NCBI GenBank assembly: GCA_947627225.1
Contig: CANQVB010000005.1
Location: forward strand, 1 to 39,409
Source of the DNA: an uncultured Bacilli bacterium
Lineage (GTDB): Bacteria; Bacillota_I; Bacilli_A; RF39; UBA660
DNA: 39,409 bases
Direction of reading: 5' to 3'
The notes beneath the pieces are model-generated. The model was not told where the DNA came from, searched no databases, and saw nothing but the letters and a program-made list of their open reading frames with translations. Made by a program: the position numbers and the translations under genes. The stretch's first letter is position 1. Each line of letters begins with the position of its first letter. Of this stretch, positions 17,316 through 24,831 are shown one piece after another.

Positions 17316-17461
17316 GAAGTAATTTCGGTAAAATAAACAAGAAAAATATAAAAAGCCAAACAAATTGTTTTCTGCGAAAAAATAAAGAAAATAATAAATA
17401 ATATTAGGAATAAAAAGAATAATTAGAAAAAGATAATAGAAAAATAAAGAACAAAGACAAA

Positions 17462-17475
17462 GTTCCACGTGGAAC
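17462..17475. other. parS: parS-like site 3
   Basis: The same GTTCCACGTGGAAC palindrome, exactly 232 bp after site 2. Confidence 0.85.
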
Positions 17476-17495
17476 ATTAAAGAAAATTCAAAATT

Positions 17496-17509
17496 ATTTT
17501 CCGGGAAAT
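17496..17509. other. Noc-binding-site-like palindrome, one mismatch
   Basis: ATTTTCCGGGAAAT, a single change from the NBS core. It lies in the truncated third unit only 21 bp after parS site 3. Confidence 0.65.
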
Positions 17510-17535
17510 AATTTTTTTCCAAAAAACACATCCCC

Positions 17536-17559
17536 AAATTATTTCCCGGGAAATAATTT
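17536..17559. other. Noc-binding-site-like palindrome 3
   Basis: Exact core ATTTCCCGGGAAAT (17541-17554) within the same 24-bp palindrome, outside the repeat unit. Confidence 0.8.
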
Positions 17560-17638
17560 TAATAAAATTTTAATACAATAAAGTGGATTATAATCAAAAA
17601 GTATTAATATAGAAGAACAAAAAAATCTATGGAAATAC

Positions 17639-17667
17639 TTTACAAAATTAAAAAAAGGAAATAGAAT
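17639..17667 (+). promoter_or_regulatory. promoter of the SRP RNA gene
   Basis: TTTACA (17639-17644), a 17-bp spacer, TAGAAT (17662-17667). The predicted start falls at about 17675, the 5' end of the RNA helix. Confidence 0.75.
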
Positions 17668-17674
17668 TGAATAC

Positions 17675-17750
17675 GTGCAATAAGTATTTTTAGAACCAGG
17701 TCAGAATCGGAAGATAGCAGCCTTAATAAAATTACTTATGTGCACTTTTT
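17675..17750 (+). ncRNA. ffs: small signal recognition particle RNA (4.5S-type)
   Basis: The SRP domain IV signature is readable at 17693-17722 (ACCAGGTCAG...CGGAAGATAGCAGCC), holding the Ffh-binding internal loops and the GGAA tetraloop. GTGCAATAAGTA at the 5' end pairs with TACTTATGTGCAC at the 3' end apart from one bulged G, followed by a T run that acts as terminator. At about 76 nt it lacks an Alu domain, unlike the long scRNA of Bacillus. It lies just before tadA, close to the Bacillus scr position near dnaX. Confidence 0.9.
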
Positions 17751-17763
17751 TTAATAGGTGATT

Positions 17764-18210
17764 ATGTTGAAAGAAAAATATATGAATATTGCTGTAAAAG
17801 AAGCAAAAAAAGCACTTAAAAATGGTGAAGTTCCAATCGGAGCCATAATTGTTCATAATGACAAAATTATTGCAAAGGCCTATAATCGAAAAGAAAAAAG
17901 GAAAAACGTGTTAGAACATGCAGAAATCAGAGCAATTTTAAAAGCTTCCAAAAAATTAAAAAATTGGAGATTAAATGATTGTGAAATGTACGTGACTTTG
18001 TTTCCTTGTCCTATGTGTGCCAGTGCTATTCAACAGGCTCGCATTAGAAGTGTCAATTATGCTGTTGATACTTTAGATGAGCAATCGCTACAAATAACGA
18101 ATCAAATTTTACAACCCTCTAAAAACAATGTAGGGGTTCATGAAATTACTAAAATTGAAAATATGGAAGCTAAGAAATTATTACAAAATTTTTTTAAAAA
18201 AAAGCGCTAA
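17764..18210 (+). CDS. tadA: tRNA adenosine-34 deaminase
   Basis: A 148-residue cytidine-deaminase-fold enzyme that converts A34 to inosine in tRNA-Arg(ACG). Zinc ligands and catalytic Glu are visible: HAE (residues 55-57) and PCPMC (about 82-86). The N-terminal GEVPIGAIIV is typical. The start is the ATG at 17764 with AGGTGATT in front; the frame is also open from a GTG at 17758. The C-terminus is lysine-rich. A weak terminator follows. Confidence 0.95.
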   Translation: MLKEKYMNIAVKEAKKALKNGEVPIGAIIVHNDKIIAKAYNRKEKRKNVLEHAEIRAILKASKKLKNWRLNDCEMYVTLFPCPMCASAIQQARIRSVNYAVDTLDEQSLQITNQILQPSKNNVGVHEITKIENMEAKKLLQNFFKKKR

Positions 18211-18230
18211 AACAATGATTTTGCGTTTTT
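18198..18230 (+). terminator. probable tadA terminator
   Basis: An imperfect stem: CGC (18205-18207) plus AAAA (18209-18212) pairs with TTTTGCG (18219-18225) with a bulged T, followed by TTTTT. Confidence 0.5.
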
Positions 18231-18244
18231 CACTTTCTTAATTA

Positions 18245-18253
18245 TGCTATAAT
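18245..18253 (+). promoter_or_regulatory. extended -10 promoter for dnaX
   Basis: TGCTATAAT about 20 nt before the dnaX start. Confidence 0.6.
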
Positions 18254-18272
18254 ATTACTAGGAGTGATTGAA

Positions 18273-19922
18273 ATGTATCAAGCATTGTATAGAAAGTATA
18301 GACCTAAGCGTTTCGAAGAAGTTTTTGGACAAGATGCAATTGTAAAAACTCTTAAAAATGCACTACAAACTGGTCAAATTACACATGCCTATATGTTTTC
18401 TGGTCCAAGAGGAACAGGCAAAACTACAGTAGCTAAAATATTTGCTCGAGCTATAAATTGTACATCTATCGAAAAAGGAGAAGCCTGTGGACACTGTTCA
18501 AATTGTAACATTTCTTTTTCAAACAATTGCATTGATATTATTGAAATTGATGCTGCCTCTAATAATGGTGTAGATGAAATTCGTGAATTAAAAAACAAGG
18601 TAAACATAGTACCTTCTGAATTAAAATATAAAATATATATTATAGATGAAGTTCATATGCTATCTATTGGGGCCTTTAATGCTCTTTTAAAAACTTTGGA
18701 AGAACCACCAGAACACGTAATTTTTATATTAGCAACGACAGACCCACAGAAAGTTCCAGTGACAATCATATCACGTTGCCAATGCTTTCAATTTAAAAGA
18801 ATTACGGAAGAAAGCATGATTCAGCGTTTAAAACAAATTTCTAAATTAGAAAATTTTGAAATAGAGGAAGACGTTTACAGGGCAATTGCAAATGCTTCTG
18901 GTGGTGGATTAAGAGATGCGATTGGTTTATTAGATAAAATTACATCTTATAAGGATAATTTGGTTACGATTGAAGATTTCTATCAAATTCAAGGATCACT
19001 TGTGGAAGACGATTTAGAAAAACTAACTACTTCTATTTTTTCTAATCAACCGAAACTGTTTTTAAAACTTATAAATGATTTTGTGGAAAGTGGAAAAGAC
19101 CTCGTTCAAATTGCAAAGCAACTTTTGATTTTTTTGAAAAACAAACTGGTTCTCTATTATACAGAAAATAAAAAAATGCAATATGATGAGGATACTGTAA
19201 TCTTATTAATAAATAAACTAAACAAACGTTTGTTTGATATAAAAAAAGTAGATGATTCTAAAACTTACGTAGAAGTGTTTTTTCTAAGCTTTATGCACGA
19301 TTCTTTGAAACAGAAGAAACCTATGCTGGATGAAAAAAAAGAAGAACCAAAAAATATCACAGTAGAAATAAAAAATGACAATATTCCATCTTCTGTGCCT
19401 ACGGTGGATGATAAAGAAGAAATTTCATTGCAAATAAAGGAAATGAAAAACAGTGCACATCATGTCCTTTCGTCTGCTTCTAAGATAGAATTGAATCAAG
19501 TCAAAGAAAATTGGAAAAAGTTAGATGATTTTACTTTTGACAGTCATATAGGTTATGTTGTATGTTATTTAATGGATGGGACGTTGTGTGCCGCAGACAA
19601 AGAAACAATTATTCTTTCGTATGAGTATGATTCCATGATTGAAAAAATATTACCCAGTTTAGAAAAAATGGAAAAAGTTTTTTCACAAATTACAAATTTA
19701 AAGAAGAAAATTCTTTTGATTAGTAATGATACTTGGAAAAATTTAAAGCAGGAATTTATTCGCTGTAAGCAGGCAGGTATTCCATTCGAAAAAAAAGATT
19801 CTAAAAAAAGTGAGACAGAAATGATTTCAAAAGAATCACCAAAACAAGATTTAAAACAACAAGAAATAGAGGAAAATGATAATATACTCGCATTATTTGG
19901 TGATATTGTTGAAATAAAATAG
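18273..19922 (+). CDS. dnaX: DNA polymerase III gamma/tau subunit
   Basis: A 549-residue clamp-loader ATPase. It starts MYQALYRKYRPKRFEEVFGQ, with Walker A GPRGTGKTT, a zinc module with CGHCSNC, Walker B IIDEVHML and a sensor region ILATTDPQKVP. The remaining 190 or so residues form a charged linker and tau-type C-terminal domain. The start is the ATG at 18273 with GGAG upstream; an in-frame GTG at 18264 lies inside the ribosome binding site. It is followed by ybaB and recR as in Bacillus. Confidence 0.96.
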   Translation: MYQALYRKYRPKRFEEVFGQDAIVKTLKNALQTGQITHAYMFSGPRGTGKTTVAKIFARAINCTSIEKGEACGHCSNCNISFSNNCIDIIEIDAASNNGVDEIRELKNKVNIVPSELKYKIYIIDEVHMLSIGAFNALLKTLEEPPEHVIFILATTDPQKVPVTIISRCQCFQFKRITEESMIQRLKQISKLENFEIEEDVYRAIANASGGGLRDAIGLLDKITSYKDNLVTIEDFYQIQGSLVEDDLEKLTTSIFSNQPKLFLKLINDFVESGKDLVQIAKQLLIFLKNKLVLYYTENKKMQYDEDTVILLINKLNKRLFDIKKVDDSKTYVEVFFLSFMHDSLKQKKPMLDEKKEEPKNITVEIKNDNIPSSVPTVDDKEEISLQIKEMKNSAHHVLSSASKIELNQVKENWKKLDDFTFDSHIGYVVCYLMDGTLCAADKETIILSYEYDSMIEKILPSLEKMEKVFSQITNLKKKILLISNDTWKNLKQEFIRCKQAGIPFEKKDSKKSETEMISKESPKQDLKQQEIEENDNILALFGDIVEIK

Positions 19923-19937
19923 AAAGGATTGATGTTT

Positions 19938-20234
19938 ATGAATATGCAAGCTGTTATGAAGCAAGCACAAGCCATGCAAAAAGAAATGTTAAAAGTAAAA
20001 GATGAGATTGATCACACAGAATTTGTTGGAGAAAACGGTTTTGTGAAAGTAAAAATAAATGGAGCTAAAGAAATTTTAGAAGTAAAAATAGCAAGTGAAA
20101 AATTAGAAAAGGAAGATATAGAACTGTTGGAAGACATGCTTTTAATTGCCATGAATTCTGCTTTAAAACAAGTGGATGAAATCACAGAAAAAAAGATGGG
20201 AAAATTTTCAAGCTCCATGCCAGGTTTATTTTAA
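19938..20234 (+). CDS. ybaB: YbaB/EbfC-family nucleoid-associated protein
   Basis: A 98-residue small DNA-binding protein with the family's methionine- and glutamine-rich N-terminus (MNMQAVMKQAQAMQKEM) and the ending KKMGKFSSSMPGLF, close to the conserved GxxPGLF. AAAGG precedes the ATG at 19938 at 10 nt; ATG 19932 is also in frame but too close. The stop codon overlaps the recR start by one base, so the two are translationally coupled. Confidence 0.92.
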   Translation: MNMQAVMKQAQAMQKEMLKVKDEIDHTEFVGENGFVKVKINGAKEILEVKIASEKLEKEDIELLEDMLLIAMNSALKQVDEITEKKMGKFSSSMPGLF

Positions 20235-20830
20235 TGTATCCAGAGAGTTTAAAAAATTTAATAGAATCATTCAAGTTGTTTCCTGGAATTGGAGAAAAAA
20301 CAGCAGAAAGAATGGCTTTCTCATCCCTTGCCTTAGAAGAAGAGCAACTTGCTTTTTTTGCTGAAAGTTTAAAGCAAATCAAAATAAAACTTCATCCTTG
20401 CGAACAATGCAATACACTCACCGATGAAAAACTTTGTCTTGTATGTAGTAATCCTACTCGAGATAAAAATACACTTTGTGTGGTAGAAGATTCTAAAATT
20501 GTCTTTCTTTTTGAAAAACTTGGAACTTTCAAAGGAAAATATCATGTTTTGAAAGGATTGATTTCTCCTTTAGAGGGAATTAATCCAGAGGATATTGGAC
20601 TTGAACAATTACTGGACCGTATTAAAAAAGAAAACTTTAAGGAAATTATCCTTGCTTTCAAACCAAGTATAGAAGGAGAAACGACAACCCTTTATATTAA
20701 AAAAATTTTAGAGGAAACAGGCATAGAAATTACACGTCTTGCGAATGGTGTACCCATCGGGGCAGATATGGAATATATTGATGCACTAACATTGGAAAGA
20801 GCATTGTTTGATCGCAGAAAGGTAGAATAA
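20234..20830 (+). CDS. recR: Recombination mediator RecR
   Basis: A 198-residue RecFOR-pathway protein. A helix-hairpin-helix N-terminus (LFPGIGEKTAERM) is followed by a four-cysteine zinc finger (CEQCNTLTDEKLCLVC, about residues 56-71), then a Toprim domain (CVVEDSKIVFLFE) and the C-terminal RLANGVPIGADMEYIDALTL signature. Overlap with ybaB is one base. recF lies in the same window. Confidence 0.97.
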   Translation: MYPESLKNLIESFKLFPGIGEKTAERMAFSSLALEEEQLAFFAESLKQIKIKLHPCEQCNTLTDEKLCLVCSNPTRDKNTLCVVEDSKIVFLFEKLGTFKGKYHVLKGLISPLEGINPEDIGLEQLLDRIKKENFKEIILAFKPSIEGETTTLYIKKILEETGIEITRLANGVPIGADMEYIDALTLERALFDRRKVE

Positions 20831-20868
20831 CTTTTCATTTCACTCATACGATTTAATAGGTGATTTGT

Positions 20869-21054
20869 ATGAAATGGATTGGAATGGTTTTCAAAAAATT
20901 GGTATTAAGTGTTTTTATTTTATATGGTTATAATTTAATTGCATCCTCATTCAACCAAATCATTCCAATTAATATTATAACGGTAGGAGCTGTTGGCTTT
21001 TTAGGCTTTCCCGCTTTATTTGCATTTATTTTGATACGAGTATTTTTATTTTAG
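20869..21054 (+). CDS. bofA: BofA-like small membrane protein
   Basis: A 61-residue protein with two hydrophobic segments, LYGYNLIAS then PINIITVGAVGFLGFPALFAFILI, which matches the pattern of BofA, the sporulation protein that inhibits pro-sigma-K processing in the mother cell. The position downstream of recR is where Bacillus carries bofA. The start is the ATG at 20869 with AGGTGATTTGT. No sigK or spoIVF genes are visible here, so the role is inferred from family and place. Confidence 0.7.
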   Translation: MKWIGMVFKKLVLSVFILYGYNLIASSFNQIIPINIITVGAVGFLGFPALFAFILIRVFLF

Positions 21055-21068
21055 AAAAGAGGTGAATC

Positions 21069-21923
21069 ATGATGAATCATTTAAGTGAAAAGCAGCCAGA
21101 ATTTTATCATGATATCATAGAACCTCTTCAAAAAAAGAAAAATATACAACATGCATATTTAATAGAAACTAATTTTGTTAAGGAAAAAGAACAATATGTC
21201 TTAGATTTTGTAGAAAAATTATTTCTTTTAAAATTAGACGAAAATAAAATAAGTAAAGAAAAGCTACATCTTTTGCTAGAAAATAATACTTTTCCTGATT
21301 TAAAAATGTTAATTCCATCTGGAAATGTCATTCGAAAAGAAGAATTACGCAATTTAAAGAATTCTCTACAGGAAAAAGCAGTTTATGAGGGATTTCAAAT
21401 TTATATTGTTTTTGAAGCAGAAAAGTTAAATGCGAGTTCAGCGAATACGATTTTAAAATTTTTAGAGGAACCAGAAGAAAATATTATTGCCATTTTAGTT
21501 ACAGATACTCGATACAAAATGTTAGATACCATCTTATCTCGTTGCCAAGTTTTATCTTTAAAAAAAGAAGTCGAAGAAGAAAAAGAGTACTTGCCTGAGA
21601 CACTTTTCTTTTTGGAACAAATTGCAAATCGGAAACACAAAAATTTATTATTAAATTACCAAGAACTTTATGAAAAGGTATGTAGTGATAAACAGCAAAC
21701 AGGTAAGATTATTCAAGAATTACTGTTTCTTTTTACAACCCAATTAGAAGATTGTTTTTTACAAAATGAAAAGTTGGAGTATAATCAAATAGAAGCATCT
21801 TTTACAGAAGAAGAACTTCTTCAAATGCTTTCAATTTTACAAAAAAAACAAGATGCGTTACAATATAATATAAATTTAAAACTCTGGTTGAATTCTCTTT
21901 TAATTGCACTTATGGAGGTATGA
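21069..21923 (+). CDS. holB: DNA polymerase III delta' subunit
   Basis: A 284-residue clamp-loader subunit. Recognised by IQHAYLIE near the N-terminus, the AEKLNASSANTILKFLEEPEENI block and DTILSRCQVLSL. Walker A is degenerate, as expected for delta', which does not hydrolyse ATP. GAGGTG precedes the ATG, and a second ATG follows at once. It sits in the usual bofA-holB-ricT order. Confidence 0.93.
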   Translation: MMNHLSEKQPEFYHDIIEPLQKKKNIQHAYLIETNFVKEKEQYVLDFVEKLFLLKLDENKISKEKLHLLLENNTFPDLKMLIPSGNVIRKEELRNLKNSLQEKAVYEGFQIYIVFEAEKLNASSANTILKFLEEPEENIIAILVTDTRYKMLDTILSRCQVLSLKKEVEEEKEYLPETLFFLEQIANRKHKNLLLNYQELYEKVCSDKQQTGKIIQELLFLFTTQLEDCFLQNEKLEYNQIEASFTEEELLQMLSILQKKQDALQYNINLKLWLNSLLIALMEV

Positions 21924-21927
21924 ATGG

Positions 21928-22707
21928 ATGAAAAAAGTCGTAGGAATTCAAGTCGAAAACAATCCCAAAATTAAATTTTTTCTCACAACAGAGTCACATT
22001 ATAAAGAAGGAACTGCAGTCATTGTAGAAACAGAAATAGGTCTTCAATTGGGATTGGTTTCACAAGATGTAAAAGAATATGATGAAAAAAATGTGAGCCA
22101 AACCATGAAGTCTATTGTTCGTACAGCTACAAAAAAAGATATTGAAAAATACAAAGAAAACCAAAAAGAAAGCAAGGAAGCGTATTGCGTAGCCAAAGAA
22201 ATAGCGGAAGAATTAAATTTGCCCATGCATTTTATTGATGCAACATACACATTTGATAAAAAACAACTATTCATATCCTATGTTGCGGATACAAGAATCG
22301 ACTTTCGGGAACTTGCAAAGCGCTTGGCTTCCAAATACCGTACGAGAATAGAACTTAGACAAATTGGTGTTCGTGATAAGGCAAAAAAAACAGGGGGGAT
22401 TGGTCCTTGTGGCCTTTCTTTATGTTGTAATCAGTTTTTAGAAGATTTTGTTTCTGTTTCCATCAATATGGCTAAGAATCAAGATTTAGCATTAAATCCA
22501 ACCAAAATTAATGGGCTCTGTGGTAGATTACTCTGTTGTTTAAATTATGAAGATGCTCTTTATGAAGAATTTCGCAAAAAACTCCCTACGATTGGCGCGA
22601 CTATGACCACCAAAGAAGGAAAAGGAAAAGTTGTTTCTGTCAATCTTCTTCAACAAAGTTATGATGTTGAACTTCCCAATAAAGTCATTGTTACAGAAAG
22701 AGTTTGA
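21928..22707 (+). CDS. ricT: RicT (YaaT), PSP1-domain protein of the Y-complex
   Basis: A 259-residue PSP1-family protein. The cysteine motifs that bind iron-sulfur clusters with RicA and RicF are present as CGLSLCC and GLCGRLLCCLNYE (about residues 160-205). In Bacillus the complex helps mRNA maturation with RNase Y and supports sporulation and competence. The start is the ATG at 21928 with GGAGGT, which lies inside the end of holB. Confidence 0.93.
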   Translation: MKKVVGIQVENNPKIKFFLTTESHYKEGTAVIVETEIGLQLGLVSQDVKEYDEKNVSQTMKSIVRTATKKDIEKYKENQKESKEAYCVAKEIAEELNLPMHFIDATYTFDKKQLFISYVADTRIDFRELAKRLASKYRTRIELRQIGVRDKAKKTGGIGPCGLSLCCNQFLEDFVSVSINMAKNQDLALNPTKINGLCGRLLCCLNYEDALYEEFRKKLPTIGATMTTKEGKGKVVSVNLLQQSYDVELPNKVIVTERV

Positions 22708-22711
22708 TACT

Positions 22712-23401
22712 ATGGAAGTTCTACATCAATTTAGGCATCAAAATAAAACCATACAGATTTATGAAAACAAAGAGTGGTTTATTACAACAACGGATAGTGT
22801 TCTTTTAAGTGATTTTATAGAGATTCATTTAAAAGATAAAAAAATATTAGACATAGGAAGTGGTGTTGGAACCATCCCACTTCTTTTGTCATTGCGGACG
22901 AAAGCTAAAATTTATGGAATTGAAATTCAAGAAGATGTTTACCAATTATCTTTAAAATCTGTAAAATTAAATCAATTAGAAGACCAAATTCATCTTTTTC
23001 GAGGCGATATTAGAAAGGATTCTTTTTTTGAACCGGAATGTTTTGATTTAGTTGTGTCAAATCCCCCATATTTTCCTTATCATACTGAGAAAGTAACGAA
23101 TGTAGAAAAACATAAAAAATATGCTCGTCATGAAGTCACGCTTACTTTTGAAGAACTCGTAAAACAAGTAAAAAAATTATTAAAAGAGCATGGAAGATTT
23201 GTATTCATTCATAGAACCGATAGATTGATCGACGTTTTGGAGATTTTAGAAAAATATGGATTTGAACCGAAGCGTTTACAGTTTATTTATGATAATCCGT
23301 GTAAAAAGTCAGAACTTTTCTTGCTAGAAGCAACAAAATATGGTAAAAGAGAATTGAAAATATTACCACCGCTTTTTATAAAAGAAAGAAAGGAAGAGTA
23401 A
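22712..23401 (+). CDS. trmN6: tRNA1(Val) adenine-37 N6-methyltransferase-like protein
   Basis: A 229-residue class I methyltransferase with SAM motif ILDIGSGVGTIPLLLS (about residues 45-60), and the N6-adenine catalytic motif SNPPYF near residue 117. It corresponds to Bacillus YabB. The chosen ATG (22712) lies five bases after the ricT stop; the frame is open upstream within ricT but that start has no support. YabA, which normally lies between ricT and this gene in Bacillus, is absent. Confidence 0.88.
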   Translation: MEVLHQFRHQNKTIQIYENKEWFITTTDSVLLSDFIEIHLKDKKILDIGSGVGTIPLLLSLRTKAKIYGIEIQEDVYQLSLKSVKLNQLEDQIHLFRGDIRKDSFFEPECFDLVVSNPPYFPYHTEKVTNVEKHKKYARHEVTLTFEELVKQVKKLLKEHGRFVFIHRTDRLIDVLEILEKYGFEPKRLQFIYDNPCKKSELFLLEATKYGKRELKILPPLFIKERKEE

Positions 23402-23403
23402 AA

Positions 23404-24258
23404 ATGATTCGTAGTTATCAAGAAAAAGTTGCGACTTTTTATATTATTCCAACGCCAATTGGAAATTTGGAAGACATTACTTTAAGGGCGCTTGCCACAT
23501 TAAAAAAAGTGGATCTTTTATTTTGTGAAGATACAAGAAACACGGCGTTACTTCTTTCTAAATATGAAATAAAAAAACCACTTTTGAGTTGTCACGAATA
23601 TAACGAAGAAAAGATAAAGGAAAAAGTTTTCACTTATTTACAGGAAGGAAAAACGATTGGACTTGTCACAGATCAAGGAACGCCAATCATTAGTGATCCC
23701 GGATACAAACTTGCTTCCTACTTGATTCAAAATGGGTACCCTGTTGTTTCTTTACCAGGAGCAACTGCCTTTGTCCCAGCTCTAACATCGAGTGGACTTC
23801 CGCCACAACCGTTTTTATTCTATGGTTTTTTAAATGCGAAACCCGGAAAAATGAAAAAAGAGCTAGAGGTGTTAAAACAATATCCATTTACTATAATCTT
23901 TTATGAAGCACCACACAGAATCAAAGAAATGTTAGAAACGTTACAGGAAATTTTTGGAAATAGAAAGATTGCTCTTGGGAGGGAAATTTCTAAAATCTAT
24001 GAAACGTATTATTATGGAACTATCCAAGACGTTTTAAAAGAAATAGATACCGTCAAAGGAGAAATTGTAATTGTAGTTGAAGGATGTCAAAGTGCGAAGT
24101 TGTATGAAAATCTTTCACTTTTAGAACATGTAAATCTCTATCTTGCAGATGGACTTCGTGAAAACGAAGCCATTAAAAAAGTAGCGCAGGAAAGAAATCT
24201 TTCCAAATCTATTGTTTATAAAGAATACCAAGAACATAAGAAAGGAAGCGTATCATGA
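23404..24258 (+). CDS. rsmI: 16S rRNA (cytidine-1402 2'-O) methyltransferase
   Basis: A 284-residue tetrapyrrole-methylase-fold enzyme. Hallmarks are FYIIPTPIGNLEDITLRAL, LLFCEDTRNT, LVTDQGTPIISDPGYKL and LPGATAFVPAL, then FYEAPHR. It modifies C1402 in the 16S decoding centre. GGAAGAG precedes the ATG. Its stop overlaps the pth start by four bases (ATGA). Confidence 0.96.
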   Translation: MIRSYQEKVATFYIIPTPIGNLEDITLRALATLKKVDLLFCEDTRNTALLLSKYEIKKPLLSCHEYNEEKIKEKVFTYLQEGKTIGLVTDQGTPIISDPGYKLASYLIQNGYPVVSLPGATAFVPALTSSGLPPQPFLFYGFLNAKPGKMKKELEVLKQYPFTIIFYEAPHRIKEMLETLQEIFGNRKIALGREISKIYETYYYGTIQDVLKEIDTVKGEIVIVVEGCQSAKLYENLSLLEHVNLYLADGLRENEAIKKVAQERNLSKSIVYKEYQEHKKGSVS

Positions 24259-24827
24259 AGTTAATTGTAGGACTTGGAAATCCTGGAAAAACGTATGAAA
24301 ATACAAGACATAATGTAGGGTTTTTCTTTTTAGATGCTTATGTAAAACAAAAAGGGTTTGAATCATCTTCTTGGAAAGAAAAAAACAGGGGGATGTATTT
24401 GGAAACGACAATTCAGAATGAAAAAGTAATTTTTTTAAAACCGCTTTCTTTTATGAATTTATCTGGGGAAGTTGTCGAAACCTATCAAAAATATTACGGA
24501 ATTCAAACGGAAGACATTTTAATTGTATGTGATGACTTGGATTTATCGCTGGGTACCATTAAACTGAAAGAAAAAGGAAGCTGTGGAGGTCACAATGGAC
24601 TTCGAAATATTGAACTGCATTTAAAAACACAAAATTATAAACGTATAAAAGTAGGTATTTCAAACAACAAGGAAATGGACACAGCAAACTATGTATTGTC
24701 GAAATTTTCCAAAGAAGAACAAGAAATAATGACAAAGTTACAACCCAAAATGATTGAGATATTAGATTTTTATTTTGAAAAACCATTTTCTATTTTAATG
24801 AGCCAGTACAGCGAAAAAAACAGGTGA
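24255..24827 (+). CDS. pth: Peptidyl-tRNA hydrolase
   Basis: A 190-residue enzyme that recycles peptidyl-tRNA. It begins MKLIVGLGNPGKTYENTRHNVGFF, including the catalytic His20-equivalent, and has LKPLSFMNLSGE, VCDDLDLSLG and GSCGGHNGLRNIE. Standard length. It is coupled to rsmI and followed directly by mfd, as in Bacillus. Confidence 0.97.
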   Translation: MKLIVGLGNPGKTYENTRHNVGFFFLDAYVKQKGFESSSWKEKNRGMYLETTIQNEKVIFLKPLSFMNLSGEVVETYQKYYGIQTEDILIVCDDLDLSLGTIKLKEKGSCGGHNGLRNIELHLKTQNYKRIKVGISNNKEMDTANYVLSKFSKEEQEIMTKLQPKMIEILDFYFEKPFSILMSQYSEKNR

Positions 24828-24831
24828 TGAT

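Larger units (their letters stand above)
17230..17461 (+). repeat. 232-bp tandem repeat, unit 2
   Basis: Nearly identical to unit 1 at an exact 232-bp offset: parS at 17230, half NBS at 17264-17270, full NBS at 17297-17310. Confidence 0.92.
17462..17516 (+). repeat. 232-bp tandem repeat, truncated unit 3
   Basis: Matches the first 38 or so bases of the unit, then jumps from the half-NBS position straight to the right half of an NBS. This fits a deletion between the two NBS-like sequences. The usual A-rich tail is missing. Confidence 0.8.
16930..17674. other. non-coding ParB/Noc-type binding array
   Basis: About 745 bases without a credible gene. It holds a tandem 232-bp repeat (two full units and a partial third), three 14-bp parS-like palindromes and several Noc-site-like palindromes. 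The rest of each repeat is strongly A-rich on the + strand with very few C or T in its second half. Reading frames inside it are low-complexity artefacts repeated with the unit. Confidence 0.85.

Noticed and set aside
16998-17516. CRISPR array
   Set aside because: The unit is 232 bp with only two full copies and no short repeat-spacer alternation; the recurrent elements are parS and NBS palindromes. No cas gene is present.
16828-17537. Three similar leftward open frames rich in Phe, Tyr and Leu inside the 232-bp repeats
   Set aside because: They are copies of the same low-complexity frame generated by the repeated A-rich sequence, with no ribosome binding site, and run across binding palindromes.
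18264-18272. GTG start giving dnaX three more residues
   Set aside because: The GTG lies within the GGAG ribosome binding site for the ATG at 18273, and the family begins with the MYQALYRKYRP stretch.
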